DNA of 64,000 bases from Mixophyes australis (GCA_036250195.1 JAVHZZ010000003.1:336161875-336225874); one strand, 5' to 3'; numbered from the stretch's first letter, positions 33,698 through 48,859 are shown. Numbers and translations: made by a program. Notes: generated by a model not told the origin, from the letters alone.

Positions 33698-34742
33698 GTT
33701 GCCACTTATCCTGTCAACACCAAAATGGTGACATGGTAAATGTTGAGATAATCATTCTGTCCACATTTACAGTAGTAATGTTGACAGTCACAATGCCGAC
33801 ATTAAACGAGCAATAACGGCGGACCCAGTGGCGTTACAGAACAGTTATAAAAAACTAATGCAAACATTAATAAAGCTTAAAACTACTCACACCTTCACCG
33901 CTCCCAAAACTTGGCAATACAGTCGGCACACAAAAGGTTAAACATAAACCCCCCCCCAAAAAAGTGTGCCACCCCCCTCATCAGAGGTACTGGTACTAGC
34001 AAAATCAGGGCGACAAAAAGAGTGGAGTCCCCCCAATTTTGCTAGAACCAGCACTAGACTGTGCCAGCAGCGAGGCTGGTGGCACTATAGCGTGGGGTCC
34101 CCCTGTTATAATGACAACCAGCCCAGGCTGGTCAGCACAGGGATGGATTCCCTAAGGAGATGGTGTCCGTAGTAAAAAAAAAATGGGTGTTGGGAAATAA
34201 AATAAATTTTAATATTAAAGACACCATCTTGTGTTGGTGCACTACAGGTCCCAGCAAGCCCAGGCTGTCATTAACAGTTTGGGCATGCTAGTGCTTGTAG
34301 TACTACAAGCACCAGCATATCCATGGCTGCCAAGGCATGCTGCACTTGAGGAACCAGAGCATGCATGGCAACATAAAACACCCAATTCAGATGACGCATG
34401 CTAGCTCCTGACTGCAGGAACCCCAGCGCATAATGAAAGAATGACTGACGATTTTGCTAGTACCAGCACTACGCTGGCAACACTATGGTTCATCTGATAG
34501 GGGCTGGGGGGGCTGCCAGCACAAGTGTTCATGTGTCTTGGGAGGGGGGTGGGTAGTTTTAATCTTTATTAGTGTCTGCATCTGTTTTTTATAGCGTTTA
34601 TTGCTCGCTTAATGTCGGCATTGTAACTGTCAACATTACTACTGTCGACAGGTACAATGTCTATATTTTAAACCTGTGGACAGAATGAATCTGTCGACAT
34701 TTACCCCGTCAACATTTTGCTGTTATGATGATAAGTGACGAC
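33698..34742. mobile_element. DNA element with long terminal inverted repeats, about 1.05 kb
   Basis: The first about 130 bp and last about 140 bp are inverted copies. gttgccacttatc at 33698 faces gataagtgacgac at 34730. Further in, aatgccgacattaaacgagc near 33793 faces gctcgcttaatgtcggcatt near 34605. The arms contain repeated tgtcgacatt-like strings. No transposase ORF is present. The centre has ordinary repeat-like GC-richer DNA. The superfamily is unknown. Long inverted arms suit Mutator-like or similar elements. Confidence 0.75.
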
Positions 34743-35339
34743 ATATACGTCGCTGGAAAATCGTACCCATATCAGTTATGGTATTCAATACAAGGAAGGT
34801 ACTGTATAATATCGGAAAGGTGCAAGTGAAAAAGTCTTTTAGAGCAGTTGTTTTCCACATTTCTCCCTAGTGCCTAGCTCTGAAATTAAGCTTGTAGCCT
34901 AGGTTTAAAGTCCATGACTAGAACTCATTATCACACCTGGTTCAGAGCCTGTTTAGTCCCAACAGGTAATGTGTTCTATATCTCTTCTGGTTTTGGAAAC
35001 TAGCAGCTATTCTCTGGAGAGTCTGCTTGTACCAAGGAGGATTACTGTAATGATATATATACGTGTTGTTTTCTAGTTTGCTGCTTGAAAGATAAAAGTG
35101 GGTTAAATATTCTGCAAAATCAATGGTTTTGACTTGTGCTTCCTCCTTCATGGGTAGTCATACAATTTAGCAAAGAAATGTGTCTCTTACTCTCTTACAA
35201 TGTAATATAAACTAATATAATTGAAGCCAGACACACCTCAAAGACACTTACTCCCAAGTGTGCACGGCTTACCAATTTGTTTTGCAACAAATGTATTCAC
35301 AATTAGTCAATAAATAAATACATAGATTCTGATAAAACA
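34743..35339. other. Intergenic DNA, no gene seen
   Basis: Nothing recognised apart from short A/T-rich stretches. Confidence 0.4.
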
Positions 35340-35560
35340 ATAGTGGCCCACAGAACAAGAAGTAGGTGCCCACAGAAGAATACATAAATAGATGCCTATA
35401 TAACAATAAATAGATGCTCACAGAAGAATATATAAATAGATGCCCATATAACAATAAATAGATGCTCACAGAAGAATATATAAATAGATGCCCATATAAC
35501 AATAAATAGATGTCCGCTGAAAAATAAATTGATGCCTACATACATAAATAGAATAATAGA
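35340..35560. repeat. 48-bp minisatellite, degenerate
   Basis: Units built on aataaatagatgctcacaga and atataaatagatgcccatat repeat with a period of about 48 bp (agatgctcac at 35411 and 35459), with decayed flanking units. Open frames on the - strand here are translations of this array. Confidence 0.85.
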
Positions 35561-36110
35561 TAGAAATAGAATAGAAAATACATACATGGCCATATTAAAA
35601 GGTAGATAGTTGCTTACATAACAACCCATATAGTTATGACAAATAACATTAAATAAATTGATGCCCAGTTAGATGTCTCGAACGACACAGGTCCTGTGGC
35701 TGTGATGCTGTTTGGCTTGCTGTCTTTGATTAGTGACTGCATCTGTGAACAGGAAGGAGACGTGGGGCGTGCAGTCTGCCGAGGACGGATCAGAAGAGAT
35801 CCTTCTATACTGTGTCCTCTCTTCTCTGGCCGGACTGTAACTATAGGTAACAGCTGCTAACACTATCCTCAGCGTTAGCAATTGAGGACACACTGTTAAA
35901 ACCTCAGCTTTTCTGAGCTTGATGAATGACCCCATTTCACGTCCCCATAATGTAGTGGACCACAGATATCTCTGACGTCAGAAGGTTGATAAATTGCTCT
36001 GTTAGTTACATTTGCCTCAATAATGTAAGGGTTTTTTTACGGTTGAAAAATAGGCCCCAAGGTCATTTATATATAGGAAATCTCGATCTGCAAAGCAAAA
36101 AACTATTTTT

Positions 36111-36146
<36 letters not shown>

Positions 36147-37117
36147 GACTCCATATATCAAATAGCTGCTCACTTTAAAAGACTATACTTATAAGCAATA
36201 AGAATAACTAAGAATGGCTATAAATTATATAGAAATTATAAACATGTATAGTTAATAAAAATGGATCATGATGGTACATACATATTATATTTTTTGGGGA
36301 AATAAATATAAAAAGGCATAATAATTTTTTTTTAAAAACAAACATAAGTAGTGGGACTATGATATTGTAATATTGGAACCCCAAGTAGATTACTGTAAAA
36401 TAATTATAGCACTATGGAAAATATACATTTTGATATACTATATTTGACTGTAGTACTTGCTATGTAATATTTATTGAGTTATTTTTTTTATCCTTAGTGA
36501 AAGCAGTGTATCTAAATTACTGAGTGTGGCTTACTTTTAAAAATGCTAACGCTACAGAAACATAATTGGAGAATCTGGAACAGTTTGCTTCTTATATATT
36601 TTTAGCTAAGCATGTGATGAGCTCTTTAAACATAGCGGATTTCATTTATCAAGCAAAAAAGCCCCTTTGGAGGTGCCCTGCGTGCTCTATTTGTGTAAGT
36701 GTACCGGATTGGTGGTATGAGGTGCCTCTTGCAAATTACGGATTAGGTGCACCGATGCTCTTCAATAAAAGTGCGATATAATTTTGCAGAACAATTTATC
36801 ATTGAAATAAATGAGGGGAGAGGGTTCATTTTTGAGGGAGTTCCTTGCTGTGTGGATGGGTGTATAACCAATTTGACTCCGTGAATGGACTTTGTACCGG
36901 TAAAGAGGTGCAATTGGGTCTCATCCTATAATTTCAATGGGATACATTTTGTGACTTTAAGATGCATTTCATCAGTTAAACACATTTCTCCAAGAAATGT
37001 AATAAAAAACACACAAAAGTGACACGTAATAAAAACAGTTCTGATCACTGCCATTATTAGCTTGAGCCTAAATTTAACATATTGTCTGCAGCTTTTTCGG
37101 GCCTCTCAAAACACTTA
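35561..37117. other. Intergenic DNA with a (TAA)n tract
   Basis: No gene recognised. A (TAA)n microsatellite occupies 36111-36146. Otherwise AT-rich. Confidence 0.5.
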
Positions 37118-37291
37118 GGGATGTATTTACTAAACTGCGGGTTTGAAATAGTGAAGATGTTGTCTATAGCAACCAATCCGATTCTAGCTGTCATTTTGTA
37201 GAGTGTACTAAATAAATGAAAGCTAGAATCTGATTGGTTGCTATAGGCAAAATCTCCACTTTTTCCAATCCCACTTTAGTAAATATAGCCC
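37118..37291. mobile_element. Palindromic MITE, complete copy
   Basis: The 174-bp element has two arms that are near-perfect inverted copies (gtatttactaaactgc left, actttagtaaatatagccc right; ctatagcaaccaat versus attggttgctatag). It is flanked by TTA on both sides (37115-37117, 37292-37294). A 3-bp TTA duplication points to PIF/Harbinger. Confidence 0.9.
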
Positions 37292-38117
37292 TTATGCATC
37301 CTTGATGTGCACCTGAAGGACCAACCACATTGACACAAGTGATAGACAAATAACATTACAACATTATCTTCCATATAGGACAAATTTTCATGTAAGTTTT
37401 CCTTTAACACTTTCTTTCAAGTTGCCGTTATAGACTGTTAAAATTTTAATTTCTTTCATTTAATTTTTCCCACCAAATTAGTATAGTTACATTCAGTTTA
37501 GCACATGTGAATTTATATCCTTAGACAATGTCAGACATCTGTTCTACTGTTCTTTGATGATGATGATCCCTGTAGAATAGCATGCCATTAAGTATTAATG
37601 CTTGCTAACACAAAGGAAAATTACCCTTGTTATACACAATAGCAGATGTTTTTTTTCTTCGTTTTTTAAGCTACCTTTATGTGCTAAATATAGCACGCGA
37701 GAAAATGTGCTTTGTATGGTGATATATACTGTAAACTTTATAAAGATCTTATTTAGTCTTTATTTCTGAAAATAAACAGAGAAATTAATGTGATCTACAG
37801 CCATCCGCATTCTTAGTTTGGTTTACCTACACTCACTCCCTGGTGACTGTATAGAATCTCTCTACAAGTAAATCAGGAAAATGGAATACTACTTACTACC
37901 CAATAGTTTGGTGTACTTGCAGTACAGCTTTATTCAAGACGTCCTCTTATTACATAGAGTATCCTGCAATTGATCCCACTGGATTAGTGTTGCAACATTA
38001 AATCCCCAAGGACACAAAGAGAACATAAGATAACAAATATATAAGTCCTAGGAATACCTCTTCCTCTAATAACAGTTAAAGGGTAACTCAGCTTAAAATA
38101 GAATTTTTACCCCTTTC
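37292..38117. other. Intergenic DNA, no gene seen
   Basis: AT-rich, nothing recognised. Confidence 0.4.
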
Positions 38118-38286
38118 CAGGGGAAGGCTGGCAAATTGTAGCCTGGGGGTCAAGACTCGCCTCAGCAGCCTAATAGGAACATTTTACAGAAAAATAAATG
38201 CAGGTGGCCCAACCCAAATTAGTGTGTGAAACCGGACCGGGGGGGGGGGGAATATGCCCCCCTAAACCCCAGCCCAGCCTGCCCCT
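38118..38286. repeat. Second copy of the small hAT-type element family
   Basis: This is similar to 11426-11584 from caggggaaggctggcaaatt through the aagactcg-ctcagcagcc block to the agcctgcccct end, with a G12 run inside. Target duplications are not visible, so the ends may be eroded. Confidence 0.65.
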
Positions 38287-38331
38287 TCCCATAATTAGCA
38301 GAACAATGGGGTTCCATATCAGGGCCTCCCA

Positions 38332-38446
38332 CAGATTCTAGCTGTCATTTTGTAGAATGTACTAAATAAATAAAAGCTAGAATCTGATTGGTTGCTATAG
38401 GCAACATCCCCACTTTTACAAACCCGCAGCTTAGTAAATTTAGCCC
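38332..38446. repeat. Palindromic MITE, left-truncated copy
   Basis: It starts inside the left arm (cagattctagctgtcatttt) and runs to the complete right end agtaaatttagccc. The next element starts 3 bp later. Confidence 0.85.
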
Positions 38447-38449
38447 TTT

Positions 38450-38822
38450 GGGTCTGATTTGACTCCGATCGCAAACTGCCCGTAATTTACGTGTTTAAAA
38501 GGAGTATGCAACTATTGCATATTAAAATCAAAGTGTTTCTTAAGATACATTTAAATACGCTCTGTAACAACAGTACTTTCCGTAAGCACAGACACACATA
38601 ATGAGATTAAGTATATGCACATACTTATTACATTAGCCCACCCCTTCCCTCTCCTGTTCCGCCTCTTAAGTCGTAAGGGGTCATAAGTGTCAGATGTATG
38701 TGGATATGAATCTTGTGCAAGTGTATTCAGATACGTAAGTTTGGTTTCTGGGCGAGTGCAGTGTGAAAGCATACAAGGTACGCTACACAGACGGTCTTGT
38801 GTCCCAGACTTGAATCAGGTCC
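38450..38822. mobile_element. DNA element of the GATTCAT-end family
   Basis: The ends gggtctgatttgac and gaatcaggtcc are imperfect inverted repeats flanked by ttt on both sides (38447-38449, 38823-38825). It has no coding capacity. Confidence 0.65.
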
Positions 38823-39466
38823 TTTATGTTCAATTTAAATTATACAATCTATAGTCTTCAAAAATAATTAATACAATGTATAATGTTATCAAAACCATCT
38901 AAATTTGAAATTTGTCATTTTCAGAGTTAACCACATAACATAATAATAAATTATACTTTGTATTTAATGAGTAAGGCATCATTACATTTGACTATTAAAG
39001 CAGCAATCCCATAAAAATTGTGGCTATTTTTAAACATAAATCACTGTGGCAATGTTGGTAATTATCATTTTCCCTTGCTTTATTTCTTCAGGCTGCTATT
39101 AATGATTTATGATTCTGGATTACCATGGCAACCACAGTCACATAGAACTTGATGTAGTGAGCAGAGAGGCATTGCAATGCCCATTTGAGCTCTGTCTGCA
39201 CTGTGAGATCATCCTTCTCCCACCCACCCTGCCATCATATGACATACTGAGCTCTGTGATCCTGTGTATGTAGCAGGCTTGCTGTATCTGCCAGTCGTTT
39301 TTGTTTGCCAACCAGCGAGATTTGAAAAGTAGATAATGATTTTTAGGAGGATGACTAGGAAAATTAAGATGCATGCGTAAAAGGTACTTAACTTGCTATT
39401 GAAAATAAATGTGAGATTGCTGTTTTAATAAAAATTTGTCTATGACAATGATAGAGGACTGTATAT
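38823..39466. other. Unique-looking intergenic DNA, possible regulatory block
   Basis: No repeat match is visible. Around 39114-39131 (ggattaccatggcaaccac) the reverse strand reads GTTGCCATGGTAAT, close to the RFX X-box palindrome. X-boxes drive ciliary genes, and MKKS is one, but the distance is about 37 kb, so a link is speculative. Confidence 0.3.
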
Positions 39467-39863
39467 TAAGCTGGGTACACACTAATATAATTATCGTGAA
39501 GATAAATGACTGTTTGTTCAGATATTGCAAAAGTGTGTACGCTCCCACGATCATGTTTTATTGTACCAAAACACACTGCATCTGTTGATTTGGTTTTATG
39601 AACTTCCCAAAAATTCTGATCAACGATGGACCGATGTCAGGCAAATGTGGAAGTGTGTACGCACTCACGACAAGCAGTGTAGGCAGATATCTGTAGAGTG
39701 TGTACAGAGTCACGATTTTATCAGCAGATGGTTATGAGAGATGAAGATCACAGATCTGCATATAAATTGTGTAGGTGTGTACGCATGAATAGGCATGTTC
39801 ATCGGGACTTTCAGTCGTTGGTAAAAGTGTTACAGAAATCGCATTAGTGTGTACCCGGCTTTA
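39467..39863. mobile_element. MITE with AAGCTGGGTACACACT ends
   Basis: The left taagctgggtacacactaat and right attagtgtgtacccggcttt are inverted repeats. Inside, the string gtgtgtacgc or a close variant recurs about four times, each followed by a cacgatca/cacgacaa-like word, at roughly 60-70-bp spacing. No ORF. Confidence 0.8.
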
Positions 39864-40309
39864 TTCATTTAGAATTTTAGGAAACTATCATGAAATTTGT
39901 TGCATCAAAATCATATAAAGCTCTCATACAGTAGTCCTGCATCTCCCTGAGAGAAACAAATCAATTAAGTGTGTAAAAATGTGAAAAGCCTTATCAGTTA
40001 CATTAATGCGATCAGATTGTTGTTAAGTGCTTAGATGGACAATATTGGATTTGGTTTGTGGTTACAGCCAAGGAGATATTGTATAACTGTTAAGAATAGT
40101 CAGCAAATACTGAACACATCTGCTTATAAGAAAAACAACAAGAAAACATTCCGCTGTACCAAGCATTTTCTTGCTCTCTATTTATCATCTGAATTATGTG
40201 GCATATCGTCACTATTACTGGAGACTGACAGTCTATGCTTTTATTATTTTGGAAGTAAGAATCTAAAACAGGCATGTAACTAGGACTCTTAGGGACAGGT
40301 TGAGTATGT
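39864..40309. other. Intergenic DNA, no gene seen
   Basis: Nothing recognised. Confidence 0.4.
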
Positions 40310-40751
40310 GACCCCGGCTATCACAATGCCGACACCAGCTTACCCGCCTTCAGAACTGTGAAGCTGTCAATGACGAAACACTGCTAAGCCCGAAGGTTTG
40401 AAATCACCACCAGCCACAATCTCGAGGAATGAAGAAGTTGGCAGCTGAAAGTCATGTGACTTTCCAGGATGATACAATTATTAGGGGTGTTAAGGAGGCA
40501 ACGCATGTACAATATTTTATGTCAAGGCTTATACTATGTACATCCGCCGCCTCCTTGCATTACTTCCTTAACATTCCTAATAATAGTATCGTCCTTGAAA
40601 GTCATGTGTCTTTCTGTTGCCAGCTTCTGCATTCATCATGATTGTGGCTGGTGGTGATTTCAAACCTTCGGGCTTAGCAGTGTTTCGTCATTGACAGCTT
40701 TGCAATTCTGAAGTCAGGTAAGCTGTTGTCGGCGTTGTGGTAGTCGTGTTA
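40310..40751. mobile_element. Long palindromic (foldback) element, about 440 bp
   Basis: The left arm 40310-40525 and right arm 40535-40751 are inverted copies almost end to end. cattgacagct and ctgctaagcccgaaggtttg on the left match the reverse of caaaccttcgggcttagcag near 40662-40681. ggctggtggtgatttcaaac mirrors gtttgaaatcaccaccagcc. The loop is about 10 nt. Transcripts would form a stem of about 215 bp. Confidence 0.85.
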
Positions 40752-41697
40752 ATGACTACACCGCTTAGAGACTGGATTGTGTGTAAACCAGTTTGCTTAC
40801 TGTAAAATATACAAATTCGTACTGCGCATGCCCACAAAATAAGTGCACACCTACGTCTGTATGCTGATCTCACACTTGTGCCTTCTTCCGCCTGGAGAGG
40901 TGGTACAGGGAGGGAAGTGTGTGCAAACACAGTACTAGTACTAGTACAGTAATGGTGTGTTCGCATAATGGTAAACTGAGGCAATGACTCAGATATACCT
41001 GTCCATAGTTGTATCACTTGGGGGTGACTGAGGGCTGGTGCAAATACACACTGATGATGCTGACAGTTGCCAGCACTAGCTAGACATTTGTTTTTGGCTC
41101 GAGCTGTGAATCTGATAATGCTTTCTTCAATTTGTGTTCAGATGTAAGAATTCCCGAATAAATCCACTTTGATTCCACGATTTAAGAATCAGCATTACAG
41201 TGTCCACGTAACAGACAAAAAAAAACAAATCATCTACAACCCCGTCCTAAATTAATTTTTATATATAATAAATTGAAAAGAACAAAGTAAATAAAAAGAA
41301 CATAAACTCTGCCTGCTGAGAAAAGCTACCAAAGACAGGTGTTAGCACCAGCTGCCCATGGACTTCAGAAATCTAATACAATATGCAATGCATCTGCCTA
41401 TCTCTAGAGTCTATATTGTAAGTGTGTAAGCTGAACTGAATCAGTAAGAGAAGAACTTGGACTTCTGAAATTTAAAGTTAAAGATACCAGTAGGGGAAAA
41501 TCTCAGGACTTGGACATGAACGTTATGCTTGAAAACATAGAGATTTCCTAAAAGTGATGAAGTATACTTTAAAGGATTAGAATTCTAGTTTCTACAAGCA
41601 AGCACCTATGGAGTATTCACTAGGTGGAGGGAGCATGACCAGGCACAGAGGCAGCTATTGCTAGGTGTAAGGTAGGGGATGTTAGGGAAGAGACATA
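40752..41697. other. Intergenic DNA, no gene seen
   Basis: Nothing recognised beyond an actagtactagtac repeat near 40933. Confidence 0.4.
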
Positions 41698-42349
41698 GGG
41701 GCATATTTAACAAATCACGGTAGTGCACTATTGTGCACTTGAAATTAAAGTCCCGATGTGCCCTCCGCAAATTTATTAAAGGTGCATCGCAGCAGATATC
41801 ATGGATATCTGCTGCTTTGCACTCCTGATCGTTTTTGCCAGCAGTCACCATTCAACAGAATGGTGACTGCTCTGGCCGCAATCTAACAAGTCCCGAAAAT
41901 TTTTTTTTTTCGGGAACTTGTCTTGATAATGTACGCCAGCTGAAGCTGGCGTACATTATCAGAATTGAAGAAATCCACTGCTTTCAGCTCTGCTCCGAAG
42001 AGCAGAGCTGGACAGCGCATGTGTGGAGGGATCACATGATCCCTCCCTGTCACTCAGCGCGCTCTCTCTGCAACGATAGTTGCAGAGACAGAGTGGGGGC
42101 TTTGTGCGCATGTGCACTGCACATACGCAATTGAAGGAAGAAGAAGAACGAAGAGGAGATCCCAAGACAGCGCATCCGAAGAGACTGGTAAGTGTGATTT
42201 TTTCTATCACAGAAACAGCTGTTTTTCGGAACTGCTGTTTCTGTGTTCCCTTTTTAATAAATTTGAGAAATAGTTCAATCCTTATCCTTGCGATAAGGAT
42301 TGATAACTATTTCTCACTTTTGGCGATTAATGATGAATGTGCTCCATAG
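41698..42349. mobile_element. Chain of about ten consecutive hairpins, probable non-autonomous element
   Basis: Perfect or near-perfect stem-loops follow each other with short gaps: 41789-41815 (12-bp stem), 41841-41870 (13), 41887-41920 (8, extended), 41925-41960 (17, loop GA), 41985-42010 (11), 42025-42046 (10), 42065-42088 (10), about 42105-42129 (10, one mismatch), 42208-42245 (12) and 42265-42315 (22 with a bulge). The outer ends taggggcatatttaacaaat and (reverse) tatggagcacattcatcatt are weakly inverted, which suggests a terminal-inverted-repeat element. No ORF of note. Confidence 0.75.
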
Positions 42350-42564
42350 TGAGTTACTGAAGAGCTTGTCCACAACAGCAGATTCTTGAGCTGTGAGCTC
42401 TGCAGGAGAAATAGTGTGGCTATATAACTATAATATGAACTGCTCAGAGAAGACTGTGAGAAATTATTGCAGACATCATTTTCTTGCAGCAATTTTGAGT
42501 CTGTATATATCACTGCTGAAACACAATGCCTCATTGAGAACAACAGATCTATATACTACACTAT

Positions 42565-42739
42565 GGGGTATATTTACTAAACTTCTGGTTTGAAAAAGTG
42601 GAGATGTCGCCTATAGCAACCAATCAGATTCTAGCTGTCATTTTGTAGAATGTACTAAATAAATGATAACTAGAATCTGATTGGTTGCTTTAGGCAACAT
42701 CTCCTTTGTTTCAAACTCACAGTTTAGTAGATATACCCC
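42565..42739. mobile_element. Palindromic MITE, complete copy
   Basis: This 175-bp copy has ends ggggtatatttactaaactt and gtttagtagatatacccc and inverted arms as in the 37118 copy. It is flanked by TAT on both sides (42562-42564, 42740-42742). Confidence 0.9.
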
Positions 42740-43509
42740 TATGACTCTGGTGGGTTTCTTGAGTTACATTCCATGTAGAAGACAGTTAAAAAAAAACAGG
42801 CGGACAAGCCCAAAGAGGGTAGGAGTGACTAATAAGGCCAACCTGCACCTTATTTTTAGATGGTGGGGATGGATCTGGTCACAGCAGTTACACAGAAGGA
42901 AGTGTTCAGGTTACTACCTATCTATGATATAGTTTGCTATGATTTGAAGTTTGCTCAGTCCATACTTTCCATAGTTTGGCAAATAATGTAAATCTGATGA
43001 CAAATCCTATCCCCATATATCCTGTTAATTTGGGTGCAACAAGATGCTAAATTATGGGTAAAAGTCACCATGAGTTAAAGATTTCTAGGGAAAAAGTAAG
43101 ATTGTCCTTGGAAAACTGGGAGAGGAACCCTAGGTTTTGTGGTTAAGTAGAGTATATGTTGGCTCTGAATCCTGTGGTGTTGTAGTACTCTTCCAAACCT
43201 ATGTCAACCGGTTGGTGTATTCAGTGATATATATTATATACTATGTATAATATTACATATAATGATAACAGTGTTTTTGTTAAATGTCCAGTTTGATAGA
43301 AACTGATGTGACTTTATACAACTACTAACTGTGTGTTAATTATTAGTTCAACTGGTTGGAAAGCACAGCTAAAAGGCATTAGTTTCTTACTAAGCTGGAT
43401 GAACATTTGACAATCTGTTGGTTGTAAAGACGTAATAAAAGCCACATTGAACCTGAATGTGGGTGGAAAGTAATGATGCACATGCAAGAAAACAAACCAA
43501 CGAATATCA
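42740..43509. other. Intergenic DNA downstream of SNAP25
   Basis: No gene recognised. Confidence 0.4.
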
Positions 43510-43889
43510 GATTTATAATTTTTAATTGATTTAAACTAGCTACAAAATGTCAATCACGTCACAAACTGACAGGAGACAGAAGGAATTTAATAGTACATGC
43601 TGCAATGATTTTTGATATCACAGTTTATCTAGAGTTCATTCATTTAGGTTATTGTCTTAATTTAAATCTACTTAAACATCGATTTGGTGTGCATAGCTCT
43701 AAGTAAGCAACAGATAACTTCAAAAAGAAAAAAGAAAAAAAAAGAAATCCACGTGGGGTAAGTGGCTAACGAGACCCAGCCTTATAAAAAAATTACATAT
43801 CTTTGTACCATTTTGAGACTGTAGTCATTTCCTCCAAAAGAGGATCCTCAAAAACAGTACCCAAACCCTATATTACAACCATATTTGTA

Positions 43890-44711
43890 AATATTTTTTT
43901 TTTTTGTATTTTATTTATCACCAGCAGCAAAACATTAACATTTTTCTTGCAGGACGTATGTGCCAAGTCTGTCCTTTTAAAATAAAAAAAAAGCATGATA
44001 ATGATTAAATAGAACAATATATCGACAGAAAAGTGGCACTACTGTAAACTTGCTGGTATAACATAGCCCCAGCAGTGTCCAAATACTCAGCATGCGTTAT
44101 TGAATGTGCTACTGCCACAGGAAAGGTCTTTGTATGTAGGCATCTAAAATGTCTATTTATTTTCATGCATAAATGCATTAACTCACATCACTTGTTAGTG
44201 CAATGCTTATTATAGTAATATAGTTCCACGTTCTAATCATGAAATTATAACAGATGGAAGCAACATTGAGCCAAAGGACAGTTCCACAGCTTTAAGTATC
44301 ATGACACCAAAAAAAGTATATAGGCAGTAGCTGCTTGTCACAGTTTTACAAGAACAATACTGTATAGATCAAGGTCAACAGCACGTTAAACATTCCTACA
44401 CTGTTGTCATTCAGCAAACATCAAAAAAATAAATAAATGATAAAACAAGAAAAAAAAAAAAAAAAAAAGTTATAGTGAGCTAGCGTAGATCACTATATAC
44501 AACTTTTGGAAAGAAATATACTTAGAAAAAAATAATTACAGGTATATTTTTCAAAAAAAGCTGACATACTACACAGGACAACATTTACAATAGGGTAGAG
44601 GGGAGGGTGATATGTGCATGTGTGCAAACCTAGTATGTAAATACCATGATAAAAGCATGAAAGTACTGTCCAAAAGGACAGTTTGGAGAATAAAATGAGC
44701 TTTTGGGTCCT
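43890..44711 (-). other. SNAP25: SNAP25 3' UTR (3' end approximate)
   Basis: The sequence following the stop codon on the - strand has no long frames and is AT-rich. AATAAA on the - strand occurs at 43915-43910 among other TTTATT sites on the + strand, and is a reasonable but unproven polyadenylation signal. An A-run lies at 44448-44468. The UTR could extend further, to about 43500. Confidence 0.4.
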
Positions 44712-44780
44712 CTAGCCACTGCCCAGCATCTTTGTGGCACGTGTGTTGGCCTCGTCGATCCTGGCTTTGTTGGAGTCGGC
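44712..44780 (-). CDS. SNAP25: SNAP25 terminal coding exon
   Basis: This encodes the last 22 residues (ADSNKARIDEAN then TRATKMLGSG) and the TAG at 44714-44712. The acceptor is ttttccag directly upstream on the - strand, phase 0. SNAP25 is the neuronal plasma-membrane t-SNARE that pairs with syntaxin-1 and VAMP2 for vesicle fusion. This piece finishes the second SNARE helix. Compared with the mammalian tail as I know it, position 197 is Thr instead of Gln and position 190 is Ala instead of Thr. Otherwise the sequence is unchanged. The intact frame and conserved end indicate a functional gene. Confidence 0.97.
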   Translation of the reverse strand, partial: ADSNKARIDEANTRATKMLGSG

Positions 44781-48350
<3,570 letters not shown>

Positions 48351-48353
48351 TGC

Positions 48354-48356
<3 letters not shown>

Positions 48357-48405
<49 letters not shown>

Positions 48406-48521
48406 TTATCTCATAGCTATCTATCTATCTATCTGTCTGTCTATCTATCTCATATCTATCTATCTATCTATCTCATATCTATCTATCTATCTATCTATAC
48501 ATCTAACTATCTATCTACCTC

Positions 48522-48571
<50 letters not shown>

Positions 48572-48627
48572 CTTAGCTATCTATCTATCTATCTATACAT
48601 CTAACTATCTATCTATCTATCTACCTC

Positions 48628-48677
<50 letters not shown>

Positions 48678-48697
48678 CATAGCTATCTATCTATCTG

Positions 48698-48740
<43 letters not shown>

Positions 48741-48748
48741 CATATCTG

Positions 48749-48783
<35 letters not shown>

Positions 48784-48859
48784 GTCTGTCTATCTATCTA
48801 TCTCATATCTATCTATCTATTTATCTATACATCTAACTATCTATCTACCTATCTACCTC

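Noticed and set aside
35269..35629. Ile/Tyr-rich membrane-like ORFs on the - strand
   Set aside because: Translations of the degenerate 48-bp minisatellite.
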